Positions 1-9,429 of a stretch of DNA of 64,000 bases are shown in pieces. How positions within the stretch are numbered: the first letter of the stretch is position 1; each line of letters begins with the position of its first letter. The notes under the pieces are model-generated. The model made no database searches and was not told where the DNA came from. It saw only the letters and a list, made by a program, of their open reading frames with translations. Location: contig JAWQEG010000369.1 in NCBI GenBank assembly GCA_033782935.1, forward strand, positions 2,051,501 to 2,115,500. Reading direction: 5' to 3'. A program made the translations under genes and the position numbers. Origin of the DNA: Petrolisthes cinctipes. Taxonomy: Eukaryota > Arthropoda > Malacostraca > Decapoda > Porcellanidae.

Positions 1-153
1 AAGATCGATTTTCAGTATGTTTTGAGCATGTATTTCGAAAATACTCTAACACGGAGTAGACATGTACAGATCGCTTCTGGGACCCCTAAATATCGAATTT
101 TCGGGTGTTTTGGGACTGAATTTGAGATATCGACTTTTTGGCACCTAAAAGAT
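1..153 (+). repeat. Partial unit at left edge
   Basis: Bases 1-5 are the end of a second monomer. Bases 6-153 are one complete 148-base type I third monomer (C). The rest of this unit lies outside the window. Confidence 0.9.
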
Positions 154-654
154 CGATTTTCAGCAGTTTTTTAGCCTATATTTTGAAAATATTCTAGCAC
201 TGAGTAGGCTTGTACAGATTGCTTTTGGGACCCCAAAATATTGAATTTTCGGGTGTTTTGAGCCTGAACTTGAGATATAAACGGGTACAGAAGATACATG
301 CACATATTGACTTTGGGCATCTAAAATATCGATTTTCTGCATGTTTTGGGCCTGAATTTTGAAAATACTCTAACACGGAGTAGGCATGTACAGATCGCTT
401 CTGGGACCCCAAAATATCGAATTTTCGGGTGTTTAGGGCCAGAATTTGAGATATAAACGGGTACAGAAGATGCATGCACATATCGACTTTTGGGCACCTA
501 AAAGATCGATTTTCAGTATGTTTTTGGCCTGTATTTTGAAAATACTCTAACACGGAGTAGGCATGTACAGATACCTTCTGGGACCTCTAAATATCGAATT
601 TTCGGGTGTTTTGGGACTGAATTTGAGATATCGATTTTTTGGCACCTAAAATGT

Positions 655-830
655 CGATTTTTAGCATGTTTTTAGCCTATATTTTGAAAATATTCTAGCA
701 CTGTGTAGGCATGTACAGATTGCTTCTGGGACCCCAAAATATTGAATTTTCGGGTGTTTTGAGCCTGAATTTGAGATATAAACGGGTACAGAAGATACAT
801 GCACATATTGACTTTGGGCATCTAAAATAT
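655..830 (+). repeat. Type I first monomer (A), 176 bases
   Basis: Reference copy. It opens with cgatttttagcatg followed by tttttagcc, so TTTTTAGC occurs twice 11 bases apart. It contains the dyad ATATTTTGAAAATAT at 679-693, then the cactgtgtaggcatgtacag segment, a pyrimidine-rich gcttctgggacccc, attgaattttcggg, and ends gggcatctaaaatat. Its halves, 655-742 and 743-830, are each 88 bases and related to each other. The ending gggcatctaaaatat marks type I; type II has gggcaccaaaaatat. Confidence 0.93.
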
Positions 831-1007
831 CGATTTTCAGCATGTTTTGGGCCTGTATTTTGAAAATACTCTAACACTGAGTAGGCATGTACAGATTGCT
901 TCTGGGACCCCAAAATATTGAATTTTCGGGTGTTTTGAGCCTGAATTTGAGATATAAACGGGTACTGAAGATGCATGCACATATCGACTTTTGTGCACCT
1001 AAAAGAT
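831..1007 (+). repeat. Type I second monomer (B), 177 bases
   Basis: Opens cgattttcagcatg and has ttttgggcctgtatt and cactgagtaggcatg. Its second half carries gggtactgaagatgcatgc and then cgacttttgtgcacc. It is one base longer than A because of an extra T in the late T run. It contains the 8-base palindrome TGCATGCA, which monomer A lacks because it reads tacatgca. The 10-base segment deleted in many first monomers is intact here. Confidence 0.92.
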
Positions 1008-1155
1008 CGATTTTCAGTATGTTTTGAGCATGTATTTTGAAAATACTCTAACACGGAGTAGGCATGTACAGATCGCTTCTGGGACCCCTAAATATCGAAT
1101 TTTCGGGTGTTTTGGGACTGAATTTGAGATATCGACTTTTTGGCACCTAAAAGAT
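1008..1155 (+). repeat. Type I short third monomer (C), 148 bases
   Basis: Opens cgattttcagtatg and has gttttgagcatgtatt, gatcgcttctgggacccc, taaatatcgaattttcggg and gagatatcgactttttggc. Compared with B it lacks 29 bases between gagatat and cgactttt, that is, the aaacgggta...gcacatat segment. ATAT lies at both edges of the missing piece. This short form closes almost every higher-order unit in the window. Confidence 0.92.
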
Positions 1156-1321
1156 CGATTTTTAGCATGTTTTTAGCCTATATTTTGAAAATATTCTATC
1201 ACTGTACAGATTGCTTCTGGGACCCCAAAATATTGAATTTTCGGGTGTTTTGAGCCTGAATTTGAGATATAAACGGGTACAGAAGATACATGCACATATT
1301 GACTTTGGGCACCAAAAATAT
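1156..1321 (+). repeat. Type II first monomer (D), 166-base form
   Basis: Opens like A but reads cactgtacag where A reads cactgtgtaggcatgtacag, a 10-base deletion. It ends gggcaccaaaaatat. Non-deleted 176-base copies of D also exist, for example at 2973. The deletion therefore segregates independently of type I versus type II. Confidence 0.9.
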
Positions 1322-1498
1322 CGATTTTCAGCATGTTTTGGGCCTGAATTTTGAAAATACTCTAACACGGAGTAGGCATGTACAGATGGCTTCTGGGACC
1401 CCAAAATATCGAATTTTCGGGTGTTTAGGGCCAGAATTTGAGATATAAACGGGTACAGAAGATGCATGCACATATCGACTTTTGGGCACCTAAAAGAT
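1322..1498 (+). repeat. Type II second monomer (E), 177 bases
   Basis: Opens cgattttcagcatg and has gggcctgaattttgaaaat (type I has gggcctgtatt), cacggagtaggc, atatcgaattttcgggtg and the diagnostic gtttagggccagaatttg. It ends cgacttttgggcacctaaaagat. It contains the TGCATGCA palindrome. Confidence 0.9.
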
Positions 1499-1646
1499 CG
1501 ATTTTCAGTATGTTTTTGGCCTGTATTTTGAAAATACTCTAACACGGAGTAGGCATGTACAGATTCCTTCTGGGACCTCTAAATATCGAATTTTCGGGTG
1601 TTTTGGGACTGAATTTGAGATATCGATTTTTTGGCACCTAAAATGT
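1499..1646 (+). repeat. Type II short third monomer (F), 148 bases
   Basis: Opens cgattttcagtatgtttttgg and has the diagnostic ccttctgggacctctaaat and atcgattttttggcacc, ending taaaatgt. It carries the same 29-base deletion as C, so the short form predates the split of trimer types I and II. Confidence 0.9.
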
Positions 1647-1971
1647 CGATTTTTAGCATGTTTTTAGCCTATATTTTGAAAATATTCTAGCACTGTGTAG
1701 GCATGTACAGATTGCTTCTGGGACCCCAAAATATTGAATTTTCGGGTGTTTTGAGCCTGAATTTGAGATATAAACGGGTACAGAAGATACATGCACATAT
1801 TGACTTTTGTGCACCTAAAAGATCGATTTTCAGTATGTTTTGAGCATGTATTTTGAAAATACTCTAACACGGAGTAGGCATGTACAGATCGCTTCTGGGA
1901 CCCCTAAATATCGAATTTTCGGGTGTTTTGGGACTGAATTTGAGATATCGACTTTTTGGCACCTAAAAGAT
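1647..1971 (+). repeat. Dimer unit, 325 bases
   Basis: An A/B hybrid of 177 bases joined to C. The text passes from A-like gcacatattgac into B-like cttttgtgcacc, so one monomer has been lost. This is what unequal exchange between the first and second monomers would give. Confidence 0.85.
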
Positions 1972-3974
1972 CGATTTTTAGCATGTTTTTAGCCTATATT
2001 TTGAAAATATTCTAGCACTGAGTAGGCATGTACAGATTGCTTCTGGGACCCCAAAATATTGAATTTTCGGGTGTTTTGAGCCTGAATTTGAGATATAAAC
2101 GGGTACAGAAGACACATGCACATATTGACTTGGGCGCCAAAAATATCGATTTTCAGCATGTTTTGGGCCTGAATTTTGAAAATACTCTAACACGGAGTAG
2201 GCATGTACAGATCGCTTCTGGGACCCTAAAATATCGAATTTTCGGGTGTTTAGGGCCAGAATTTAAGATATAAACGGGTACAGAAGATGCATGCACATAT
2301 CGACTTTTGGGCACCTAAAAGATCGATTTTCAGTATGTTTTTGGCCTGTATTTTGAAAATACTCTAACACGGAGTAGACATGTACAGATACCTTCTGGGA
2401 CCTCTTAATATCGAATTTTCGGGTGTTTTGGGACTGAATTTGAGATATCGATTTTTTGGCACCTAAAATGTCGATTTTTAGCATGTTTTTAGCCTATATT
2501 TTGAAAATTTTCTAGCACTGTGTAGGCATGTACATTTTGCTTCTGGGACCCCAAAATATTGAATTTTCGGGTGTTTTGAGCCTGAATTTGAGATATAAAC
2601 GGGTACAGAAGATACATGCACATATTGACTTTGGGCATCTAAAATATCGATTTTCAGCATGTTTTGGGACTGTATTTTGAAAATACTCTAACACTGAGTA
2701 GGCATGTACAGATTGCTTCTGGGACCCCAAAATATTGAATTTTCGGGTGTTTTGAGCCTGAATTTGAGATATAAACGGGTACTGAAGATGCATGCACATA
2801 TCGACTTTTGTGCACCTAAAAGATCGATTTTCAGTATGTTTTGAGCATGTATTTTGAAAATACTCTAACACGTAGTAGGCATGTACAGATCGCTTCTGGG
2901 ACCCCTAAATATCGAATTTTCGGGTGTTTTGGGACTGAATTTGAGATATCGACTTTTTGGCACCTAAAAGATCGATTTTTAGCATGTTTTTAGCCTATAT
3001 TTTGAAAATATTCTAGCACTGAGTAGGCATGTACAGATTGCTTCTGGGACCCCAAAATATTGAATTTTCGGGTGTTTTGAGCCTGAATTTGAGATATAAA
3101 CGGGTACAGAAGATACATGCACATATTGACTTTGGGCACCAAAAATATCGATTTTCAGCATGTTTTGGGCCTGAATTTTGAAAATATTCTAACACGGAGT
3201 AGGCATGTACAGATCGCTTCTGGGACCCCAAAATATCGAATTTTCGGGTGTTTAGGGCCAGAATTTGAGATATAAACGGGTACAGAAGATGCATGCACAT
3301 ATCGACTTTTGGGCTCCTAAAAGATCGATTTTCAGTATGTTTTTGGCCTGTATTTTGAAAATACTCTAACACGGAGTAGGCATGTACAGATACCTTCTGG
3401 GACCTCTGAATATCGAATTTTCGGGTGTTTTGGGACTGAATTTGAGATATCGATTTTTTGGCACCTATAATGTCGATTTTTAGCATGTTTTTAGCCTATA
3501 TTTTGAAAATATTCTAGCACTGTGTAGGCATGTACAGATTGCTTCTGGGACCCCAAAATATTGAATTTTCGGGTGTTTTGAGCCTGAATTTGAGATATAA
3601 ACGGGTACAGAAGATACATGCACATATTGACTTTGGGCACCAAAAATATCGATTTTCAGCATGTTTTGGGCCTGAATTTTGAAAATATTCTAACACGGAG
3701 TAGGCATGTACAGATCGCTTCTGGGACCCCAAAATATCGAATTTTCGGGTGTTTAGGGCCAGAATTTGAGATATAAACGGGTACAGAAGATGCATGCACA
3801 TATCGACTTTTGGGCACCTAAAAGATCGATTTTCAGTATGTTTTTGGCCTGTATTTTGAAAATACTCTAACACGGAGTAGGCATGTACAGATCGCTTCTG
3901 GGACCCCAAAATATCGAATTTTCGGGTGTTTTGGGACTGAATTTGAGATATCGACTTTTTGGCACCTAAAAGAT
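1972..3974 (+). repeat. Four trimers (500, 501, 501, 501)
   Basis: Unit starts 1972, 2472, 2973 and 3474. The 500-base unit has a one-base loss in gacttgggcgcc near 2130. Types run II, I, II, II by their diagnostic bases. Confidence 0.88.
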
Positions 3975-4318
3975 CGATTTTCAGCAGTTTTTTAGCCTAT
4001 ATTTTGAAAATATTCTAGCACTGAGTAGGCTTGTACAGATTGCTTTTGGGACCCCAAAATATTGAATTTTCGGGTGTTTTGAGCCTGAACTTGAGATATA
4101 AACGGGTACAGAAGATACATGCACATATTGACTTTGGGCACCAAAAATATCGATTTTCTGCATGTTTTGGGCCTGAATTTTGAAAATACTCTAACATGGA
4201 GTAGGCATGTACAGATCGCTTCTGGGACCCCAAAATATCGAATTTTCGGGTGTTTAGGGCCAGAATTTGAGATATAAACGGGTACAGAAGATGCATGCAC
4301 ATATCGACTTTTGGGCAC

Positions 4319-4325
4319 CTAAAAG
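4319..4325. repeat. Target-site duplication, left copy
   Basis: ctaaaag directly before the insertion, repeated directly after it at 4651-4657. Uninterrupted satellite copies have this sequence once at the same place (cacctaaaagatcg). Confidence 0.85.
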
Positions 4326-4341
4326 GTTAAAGGTTAAAGGT
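4326..4341 (-). repeat. SINE 3' tail, 7-base repeat
   Basis: On the plus strand gttaaag occurs twice, at 4326-4332 and 4333-4339, followed by gt. On the element's own strand this is (ctttaac)n. It resembles the target duplication ctaaaag directly beside it. Confidence 0.8.
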
Positions 4342-4523
4342 CCGCCAATGAGTGGCAGTCAATGGGACAGAGTGTATCACACACTATGTGTATGAAACAC
4401 AACTATAGCACGCATCACAAGGATGATGAGTGGCCCAAAGACCTCTCCACCCACGTGAGACCCGAGTCAGCTTCGGCTATGGCTGCGTAAGCAGGAAGAC
4501 CTCAGACAGCTGACTCAAACCCC

Positions 4524-4546
4524 CCACCCCCTGCTCACAGGGGTGG
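4524..4546. other. G/C-rich hairpin in SINE body
   Basis: ccaccccctg at 4524-4533 pairs with cagggg plus tgg at 4538-4546 around a ctca loop, with one bulged C. It is the strongest stem I see in the window outside the satellite dyads. It could be a structural element of the SINE RNA; its function is unknown. Confidence 0.55.
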
Positions 4547-4590
4547 TAACCTCTGGCATCAGTGAAAGATTTTTATCGTGTCCCGAGCAA

Positions 4591-4599
4591 GGATCGAAC
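4591..4599 (-). promoter_or_regulatory. Polymerase III B-box-like sequence
   Basis: On the minus strand this reads GTTCGATCC, matching the core GTTCRANNC of tRNA B boxes. It lies about 47 bases downstream of the A-box-like sequence, close to tRNA spacing. Confidence 0.8.
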
Positions 4600-4634
4600 G
4601 CTGGGCCGCAGGATTGCAGCCGCAGACTCTAGCA

Positions 4635-4646
4635 CTGTGATAGCCA
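4635..4646 (-). promoter_or_regulatory. Polymerase III A-box-like sequence
   Basis: On the minus strand this reads TGGCTATCACAG, resembling the TRGCNNAGNNGG A-box pattern, with the later part degenerate. Only four bases precede it before the duplication, so the 5' end of the tRNA-like head may be slightly truncated. Confidence 0.65.
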
Positions 4647-4650
4647 GAAG

Positions 4651-4657
4651 CTAAAAG
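4651..4657. repeat. Target-site duplication, right copy
   Basis: Second copy of ctaaaag. Satellite sequence continues from it with atcgattttcagtatg in the expected phase. Confidence 0.85.
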
Positions 4658-4807
4658 ATCGATTTTCAGTATGTTTTTGGCCTGTATTTTGAAAATACTC
4701 TAACACGGAGTAAGCATGTACAGATACCTTCTGGGATCTCTAAATATCGAATTTTCGGGTGTTTTGGGACTGAATTTGAGATATCGATTTTTTGGCACCT
4801 AAAATGT

Positions 4808-6311
4808 CGATTTTTAGCATGTTTTTAGCCTATATTTTGAAAATATTCTAGCACTGAGTAGGCATGTACAGATTGCTTCTGGGACCCCAAAATATTGAAT
4901 TTTCGGGTGTTTTGAGCCTGAATTTGAGATATAAACGGGTACAGAAGATACATGCACATATTGACTTTGGGCGCCAAAAATATCGATTTTCAGCATGTTT
5001 TGGGCCTGAATTTTGAAAATACTCTAAACACGGAGTAGGCATGTACAGATCGCTTCTGGGACCCTAAAATATCGAATTTTCGGGTGTTTAGGGCCAGAAT
5101 TTAAGATATAAACGGGTACAGAAGATGCATGCACATATCGACTTTTGGGCACCTAAAAGATCGATTTTCAGTATGTTTTTGGCCTGTATTTTGAAAATAC
5201 TCTAACACGGAGTAGGCATGTACAGATACCTTCTGGGACCTCTAAATATCGAATTTTTGGGTGTTTTGGGACTGAATTTGAGATATCGATTTTTTGGCAC
5301 CTAAAATGTCGATTTTTAGCATGTTTTTAGCCTATATTTTGAAAATATTCTAGCACTGTGTAGGCATGTACAGATTGCTTCTGGGACCCCAAAATATTGA
5401 ATTTTCGGGTGTTTTGAGCCTGAATTTGAGATATAAACGGGTACAGAAGATACATGCACATATTGACTTTGGGCATCTAAAATATCGATTTTCAGCATGT
5501 TTTGTGCCTGTATTTTGAAAATACTCTAACACTGAGTAGGCATGTACAGATTGCTTCTGGGACCCCAAAATATTGAATTTTCGGGTGTTTTGAGCCTGAA
5601 TTTGAGATATAAACGGGTACTGAAGATGCATGCACATATCGACTTTTGTGCACCTAAAAGATCGATTTTCAGTATGTTTTGAGCATGTATTTTGAAAATA
5701 CTCTAACACGGAGTAGGCATGTACAGATCGCTTCTGGGACCCCTAAATATCGAATTTTCGGGTGTTTTGGGACTGAATTTGAGATATCGACTTTTTGGCA
5801 CCTAAAAGATCGATTTTTAGCATGTTTTTAGCCTATATTTTGAAAATATTCTAGCACTGAGTAGGCATGTACAGATTGCTTCTGGGACCCCAAAATATTG
5901 AATTTTCGGGTGTTTTGAGCCTGAATTTGAGATATAAACGGGTACAGAAGATACATGCACATATTGACTTTGGGCGCCAAAAATATCGATTTTCAGCATG
6001 TTTTGGGCCTGAATTTTGAAAATACTCTAACACGGAGTAGGCATGTACAGATCGCTTCTGGGACCCCAAAATATCGAATTTTAGGGTGTTTAGGGCCAGA
6101 ATTTGAGATATAAACGGGTACAGAAGATGCATGCAGATATCGACTTTTGGGCACCTAAAAGATCGATTTTCAGTATGTTTTTGGCCTGTATCTTGAAAAT
6201 ACTCTAACACGGAGTAGGCATGTACAGATCGCTTCTGGGACCCCTAAATATCGAATTTTCGGGTGTTTTGGGACTGAATTTGAGATATCGACTTTTTGGC
6301 ACTTAAAAGAT
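4808..6311 (+). repeat. Three trimers (502, 501, 501)
   Basis: Unit starts 4808, 5310 and 5811. The extra base in the first is in ctaaacacgg near 5025. The third carries the linked variants ttttagggtg, gcagatatcg and gtatcttg, which recur near 7.9, 12.9 and 14.7 kb. Confidence 0.88.
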
Positions 6312-6628
6312 CGATTTTTAGCATGTTTTTAGCCTATATTTTGAAAATATTCTAGCACTGTACAGATTGCTTCTGGGACCCCAAAATATTGAATTTTCGG
6401 GTGTTTTGAGCCTGAATTTGAGATATAAACGGGTACAGAAGATACATGCACATATCGACTTTTGTGCACCTAAAAGATCGATTTTCAGAATGTTTTGAGC
6501 ATGTATTTTTGAAAATACTCTAACACGGAGTAGGCATGTACAGATCGCTTCTGGGACCCCTAAATATCGAATTTTCGGGTGTTTTGGGACTGAATTTGAG
6601 ATATCGACTTTTTTGGCACCTAAAAGAT
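6312..6628 (+). repeat. Dimer unit, 317 bases
   Basis: A first monomer with the 10-base deletion, fused to a B-like end, then a C monomer. It has single extra T residues in gtatttttgaaa and gacttttttggc. Confidence 0.85.
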
Positions 6629-8121
6629 CGATTTTTAGCATGTTTTTAGCCTATATTTTTAAAATATTCTAGCACTGTACAGATTGCTTCTGGGACCCCA
6701 AAATATTGAATTTTCGGGTGTTTTGAGCCTGAATTTGAGATATAAACGGGTACAGAAGATACATGCACATATTGACTTTGGGCACCAAAAATATCGATTT
6801 TCAGCATGTTTTGGGCCTGAATTTTGAAAATACTCTAACAAGGAGTAGGCATGTACAGATCGCTTCTGGGACCCCAAAATATCGAATTTTCGGGTGTTTA
6901 GGGCCAGAATTTGAGATATAAACGGGTACAGAAGATGCATGCACATATCGACTTTTGTGCACCTAAAAGATCGATTATCAGTATGTTTTTGGCCTGTATT
7001 TTGAAAATACTCTAACACGGAGTAGGCATGTACAGATACCTTCTGGGACCTCTAAATATCGATTTATCGGGTGTTTTGGGACTGAATTTGAGATATCGAT
7101 TTTTTGGCACCTATAATGTCGATTTTTAGCATGTTTTTAGCCTATATTTTGAAAATATTCTAGCACTGTGTAGGCATGTACAGATTGCTTCTGGGACCCC
7201 AAAATATTGAATTTTCGGGTGTTTTGAGCCTGAATTTGAGATATAAACGGGTACAGAAGATACATGCACATATTGACTTTGGGCATCTAAAATATCGATT
7301 TTCAGCATGTTTTGGGCCTGTATTTTGAAAATACTCTAACACTGAGTAGGCATAAACAGATTGCTTCTGGGACCCCAAAATATTGAATTTTCGGGTGTTT
7401 TGAGCCTGAATTTGAGATATAAACGGGTACTGAAGATGCATGCACATATCGACTTTTGTGCACCTAAAAGATCGATTTTCAGTATGTTTTGAGCATGTAT
7501 TTTGAAAATACTCTAACACGGAGTAGGCATGTACAGATCGCTTCTGGGACCCCTAAATATCGAATTTTCGGGTGTTTTGGGACTGAATTTGAGATATCGA
7601 CTTTTTGGCACCTAAAAGATCGATTTTTAGCATGTTTTTAGCCTATATTTTGAAAATATTCTAGCACTGAGTAGGCATGTACAGATTGCTTCTGGGACCC
7701 CAAAATATTGAATTTTCGGGTGTTTTGAGCCTGAATTTGAGATATAAACGGGTACAGAAGATACATGCACATATTGACTTTGGGCGCCAAAAATATCGAT
7801 TTTCAGCATGTTTTGGGCCTGAATTTTGAAAATACTCTAACACGGAGTAGGCATGTACAGATCGCTTCTGGGACCCCAAAATATCGAATTTTAGGGTGTT
7901 TAGGGCCAGAATTTGAGATATAAACGGGTACAGAAGATGCATGCAGATATCGACTTTTGGGCACCTAAAAGATCGATTTTCAGTATGTTTTTGGCCTGTA
8001 TCTTGAAAATACTCTAACACGGAGTAGGCATGTACAGATCGCTTCTGGGACCCCTAAATATCGAATTTTCGGGTGTTTTGGGACTGAATTTGAGATATCG
8101 ACTTTTTGGCACTTAAATGAT
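6629..8121 (+). repeat. Three trimers (491, 501, 501)
   Basis: Unit starts 6629, 7120 and 7621. Bases 7356-8117 match 5546-6307 without a difference that I could find (see findings). Confidence 0.88.
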
Positions 8122-8437
8122 CGATTTTTAGCATGTTTTTAGCCTATATTTTGAAAATATTCTAGCACTGTACATATTGCTTCTGGGACCCCAAAATATT
8201 GAATTTTCGGGTGTTTTGAGCCTGAATTTGAGATATAAACGGGTACAGAAGATACATGCACATATCGACTTTTGTGCACCTAAAAGATCGATTTTCAGTA
8301 TGTTTTGAGCATGTATTTTTGAAAATACTCTAACACGGAGTAGGCATGTACAGATCGCTTCTGGGACCCCTAAATATCGAATTTTCGGGTGTTTTGGGAC
8401 TGAATTTGAGATATCGACTTTTTGGCACCTAAAAGAT
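8122..8437 (+). repeat. Dimer unit, 316 bases
   Basis: A first monomer with the 10-base deletion and the private variant cactgtacatattgc, fused to B-like sequence, then C. The unit at 14897 shares the private variant. Confidence 0.85.
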
Positions 8438-9429
8438 CGATTTTTAGCATGTTTTTAGCCTATATTTTGAAAATATTCTAGCACTGTACAGATTGCTTCT
8501 GGGACCCCAAAATATTGAATTTTCGGGTGTTTTGAGCCTGAATTTGAGATATAAACGGGTACAGAAGATACATGCACATATTGACTTTGGTCACCAAAAA
8601 TATCGATTTTCAGCATGTTTTGGGCCTGAATTTTGAAAATACTCTAACACGGAGTAGGCATGTACAGATCGCTTCTGGGACCCCAAAATATCGAATTTTC
8701 GGGTGTTTAAGGCCAGAATTTGAGATATAAACAGGTACAGAAGATGCATGCACATATCGACTTTTGGGCACCTAAAAGATCGATTTTCAGTATGTTTTTG
8801 GCCTGTATTTTGAAAATACTCTAACACGTAGTAGGCATGTACAGATTCCTTCTGGGACCTCTAAATATCGATTTATCGGGTGTTTTGGGACTGAATTTGA
8901 GATATCGATTTTTTGGCACCTATAATGTCGATTTTTAGCATGTTTTTAGCCTATATTTTGAAAATATTCTAGCACTGTGTAGGCATGTACAGATTGCTTC
9001 TGGGACCCCAAAATATTGAATTTTCGGGTGTTTTGAGCCTGAATTTGAGATATAAACGGGTACAGAAGATACATGCACATATTGACTTTGGGCATCTAAA
9101 ATATCGATTTTCAGCATGTTTTGGGCCAGTATTTTGAAAATACTCTAACACTGAATAGGCATGTACAGATTGCTTCTGGGACCCCAAAATATTGAATTTT
9201 CGGGTGTTTTGAGCCTAAATTTGAGATATAAACGGGTACAGAAGATGCATGCACATATCGACTTTTGGGCACCTAAAAGATCGATTTTCAGTATGTTTTG
9301 AGCATGTATTTTGAAAATACTCTAACACGGAGTAGGCATGTACAGATCGCTTCTGGGACCCCTAAATATCGGATTTTCGGGTGTTTTGGGACTGAATTTT
9401 AGATATCGACTTTTTGGCACCTAAAAGAT
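8438..9429 (+). repeat. Two trimers (491, 501)
   Basis: Unit starts 8438 and 8929. The first has the private variant tttggtcacc, shared with the unit at 15213. Confidence 0.87.

Larger units (their letters stand above)
154..1646 (+). repeat. Three trimers (501, 501, 491)
   Basis: Unit starts 154, 655 and 1156. The first unit is a variant that opens cgattttcagcagttttttagcc instead of cgatttttagcatgtttttagcc. The unit at 3975 has the same variant opening. The second is a clean type I trimer and the third a clean type II trimer with the 10-base deletion. Confidence 0.9.
1..4325 (+). repeat. Satellite array, left segment
   Basis: Continuous head-to-tail satellite up to the SINE insertion. Monomers begin with cgattttt or cgattttc and run in the same direction throughout. 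Anchors (first-monomer starts) fall at 154, 655, 1156, 1647, 1972, 2472, 2973, 3474 and 3975, giving units of 501, 501, 491, 325, 500, 501, 501 and 501 bases. No non-satellite sequence was seen. Open frames here are repeat translations and are not annotated as genes. The plus strand is an arbitrary choice of monomer direction. Confidence 0.97.
4326..4650 (-). mobile_element. tRNA-derived SINE-like element
   Basis: The only non-satellite DNA in the window, 325 bases and visibly richer in G+C. Read on the minus strand it starts at 4650 with a tRNA-like head holding A-box and B-box like sequences. A body of about 230 bases follows that I do not recognise, and it ends in a 7-base direct repeat, not poly(A). 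A 7-base duplication flanks it. Known biology: SINEs are transcribed by RNA polymerase III from such internal boxes and mobilised by a partner LINE; a non-poly(A) repeat tail suggests a LINE of the CR1/L2/RTE kind, not L1. The family name is unknown to me. It encodes no protein. Whether this copy can still be transcribed cannot be told. Confidence 0.85.
3975..4807 (+). repeat. Trimer interrupted by SINE
   Basis: The anchor interval is 833 bases. Subtracting the 325-base insertion and one 7-base duplication leaves exactly 501, so this was an ordinary type II trimer before insertion. The break lies at the end of the second monomer, inside ctaaaag. Confidence 0.93.

Noticed and set aside
1091..1106. 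CENP-B box
   Set aside because: atcgaattttcggg has CG-rich ends like the TTCGNNNNANNCGGG consensus, but it is one base too short between the blocks, begins ATCG and lacks the central A at the right place.
2028..2273. Plus-strand open frames of 66-96 codons
   Set aside because: The same repeat-translation effect. Each is found wherever the same monomer junction occurs and disappears with single-base changes.
4326..4339. Telomere-like repeat
   Set aside because: gttaaag resembles some telomere-type words, but there are only two copies, at the end of an element with a target duplication. A SINE tail is the simpler reading.
4580..4650. Functional tRNA gene
   Set aside because: A- and B-box-like sequences are present, but the acceptor stem is not complete, only four bases precede the A box, and a non-tRNA body with a tail and target duplication follows. 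A SINE head explains it better.
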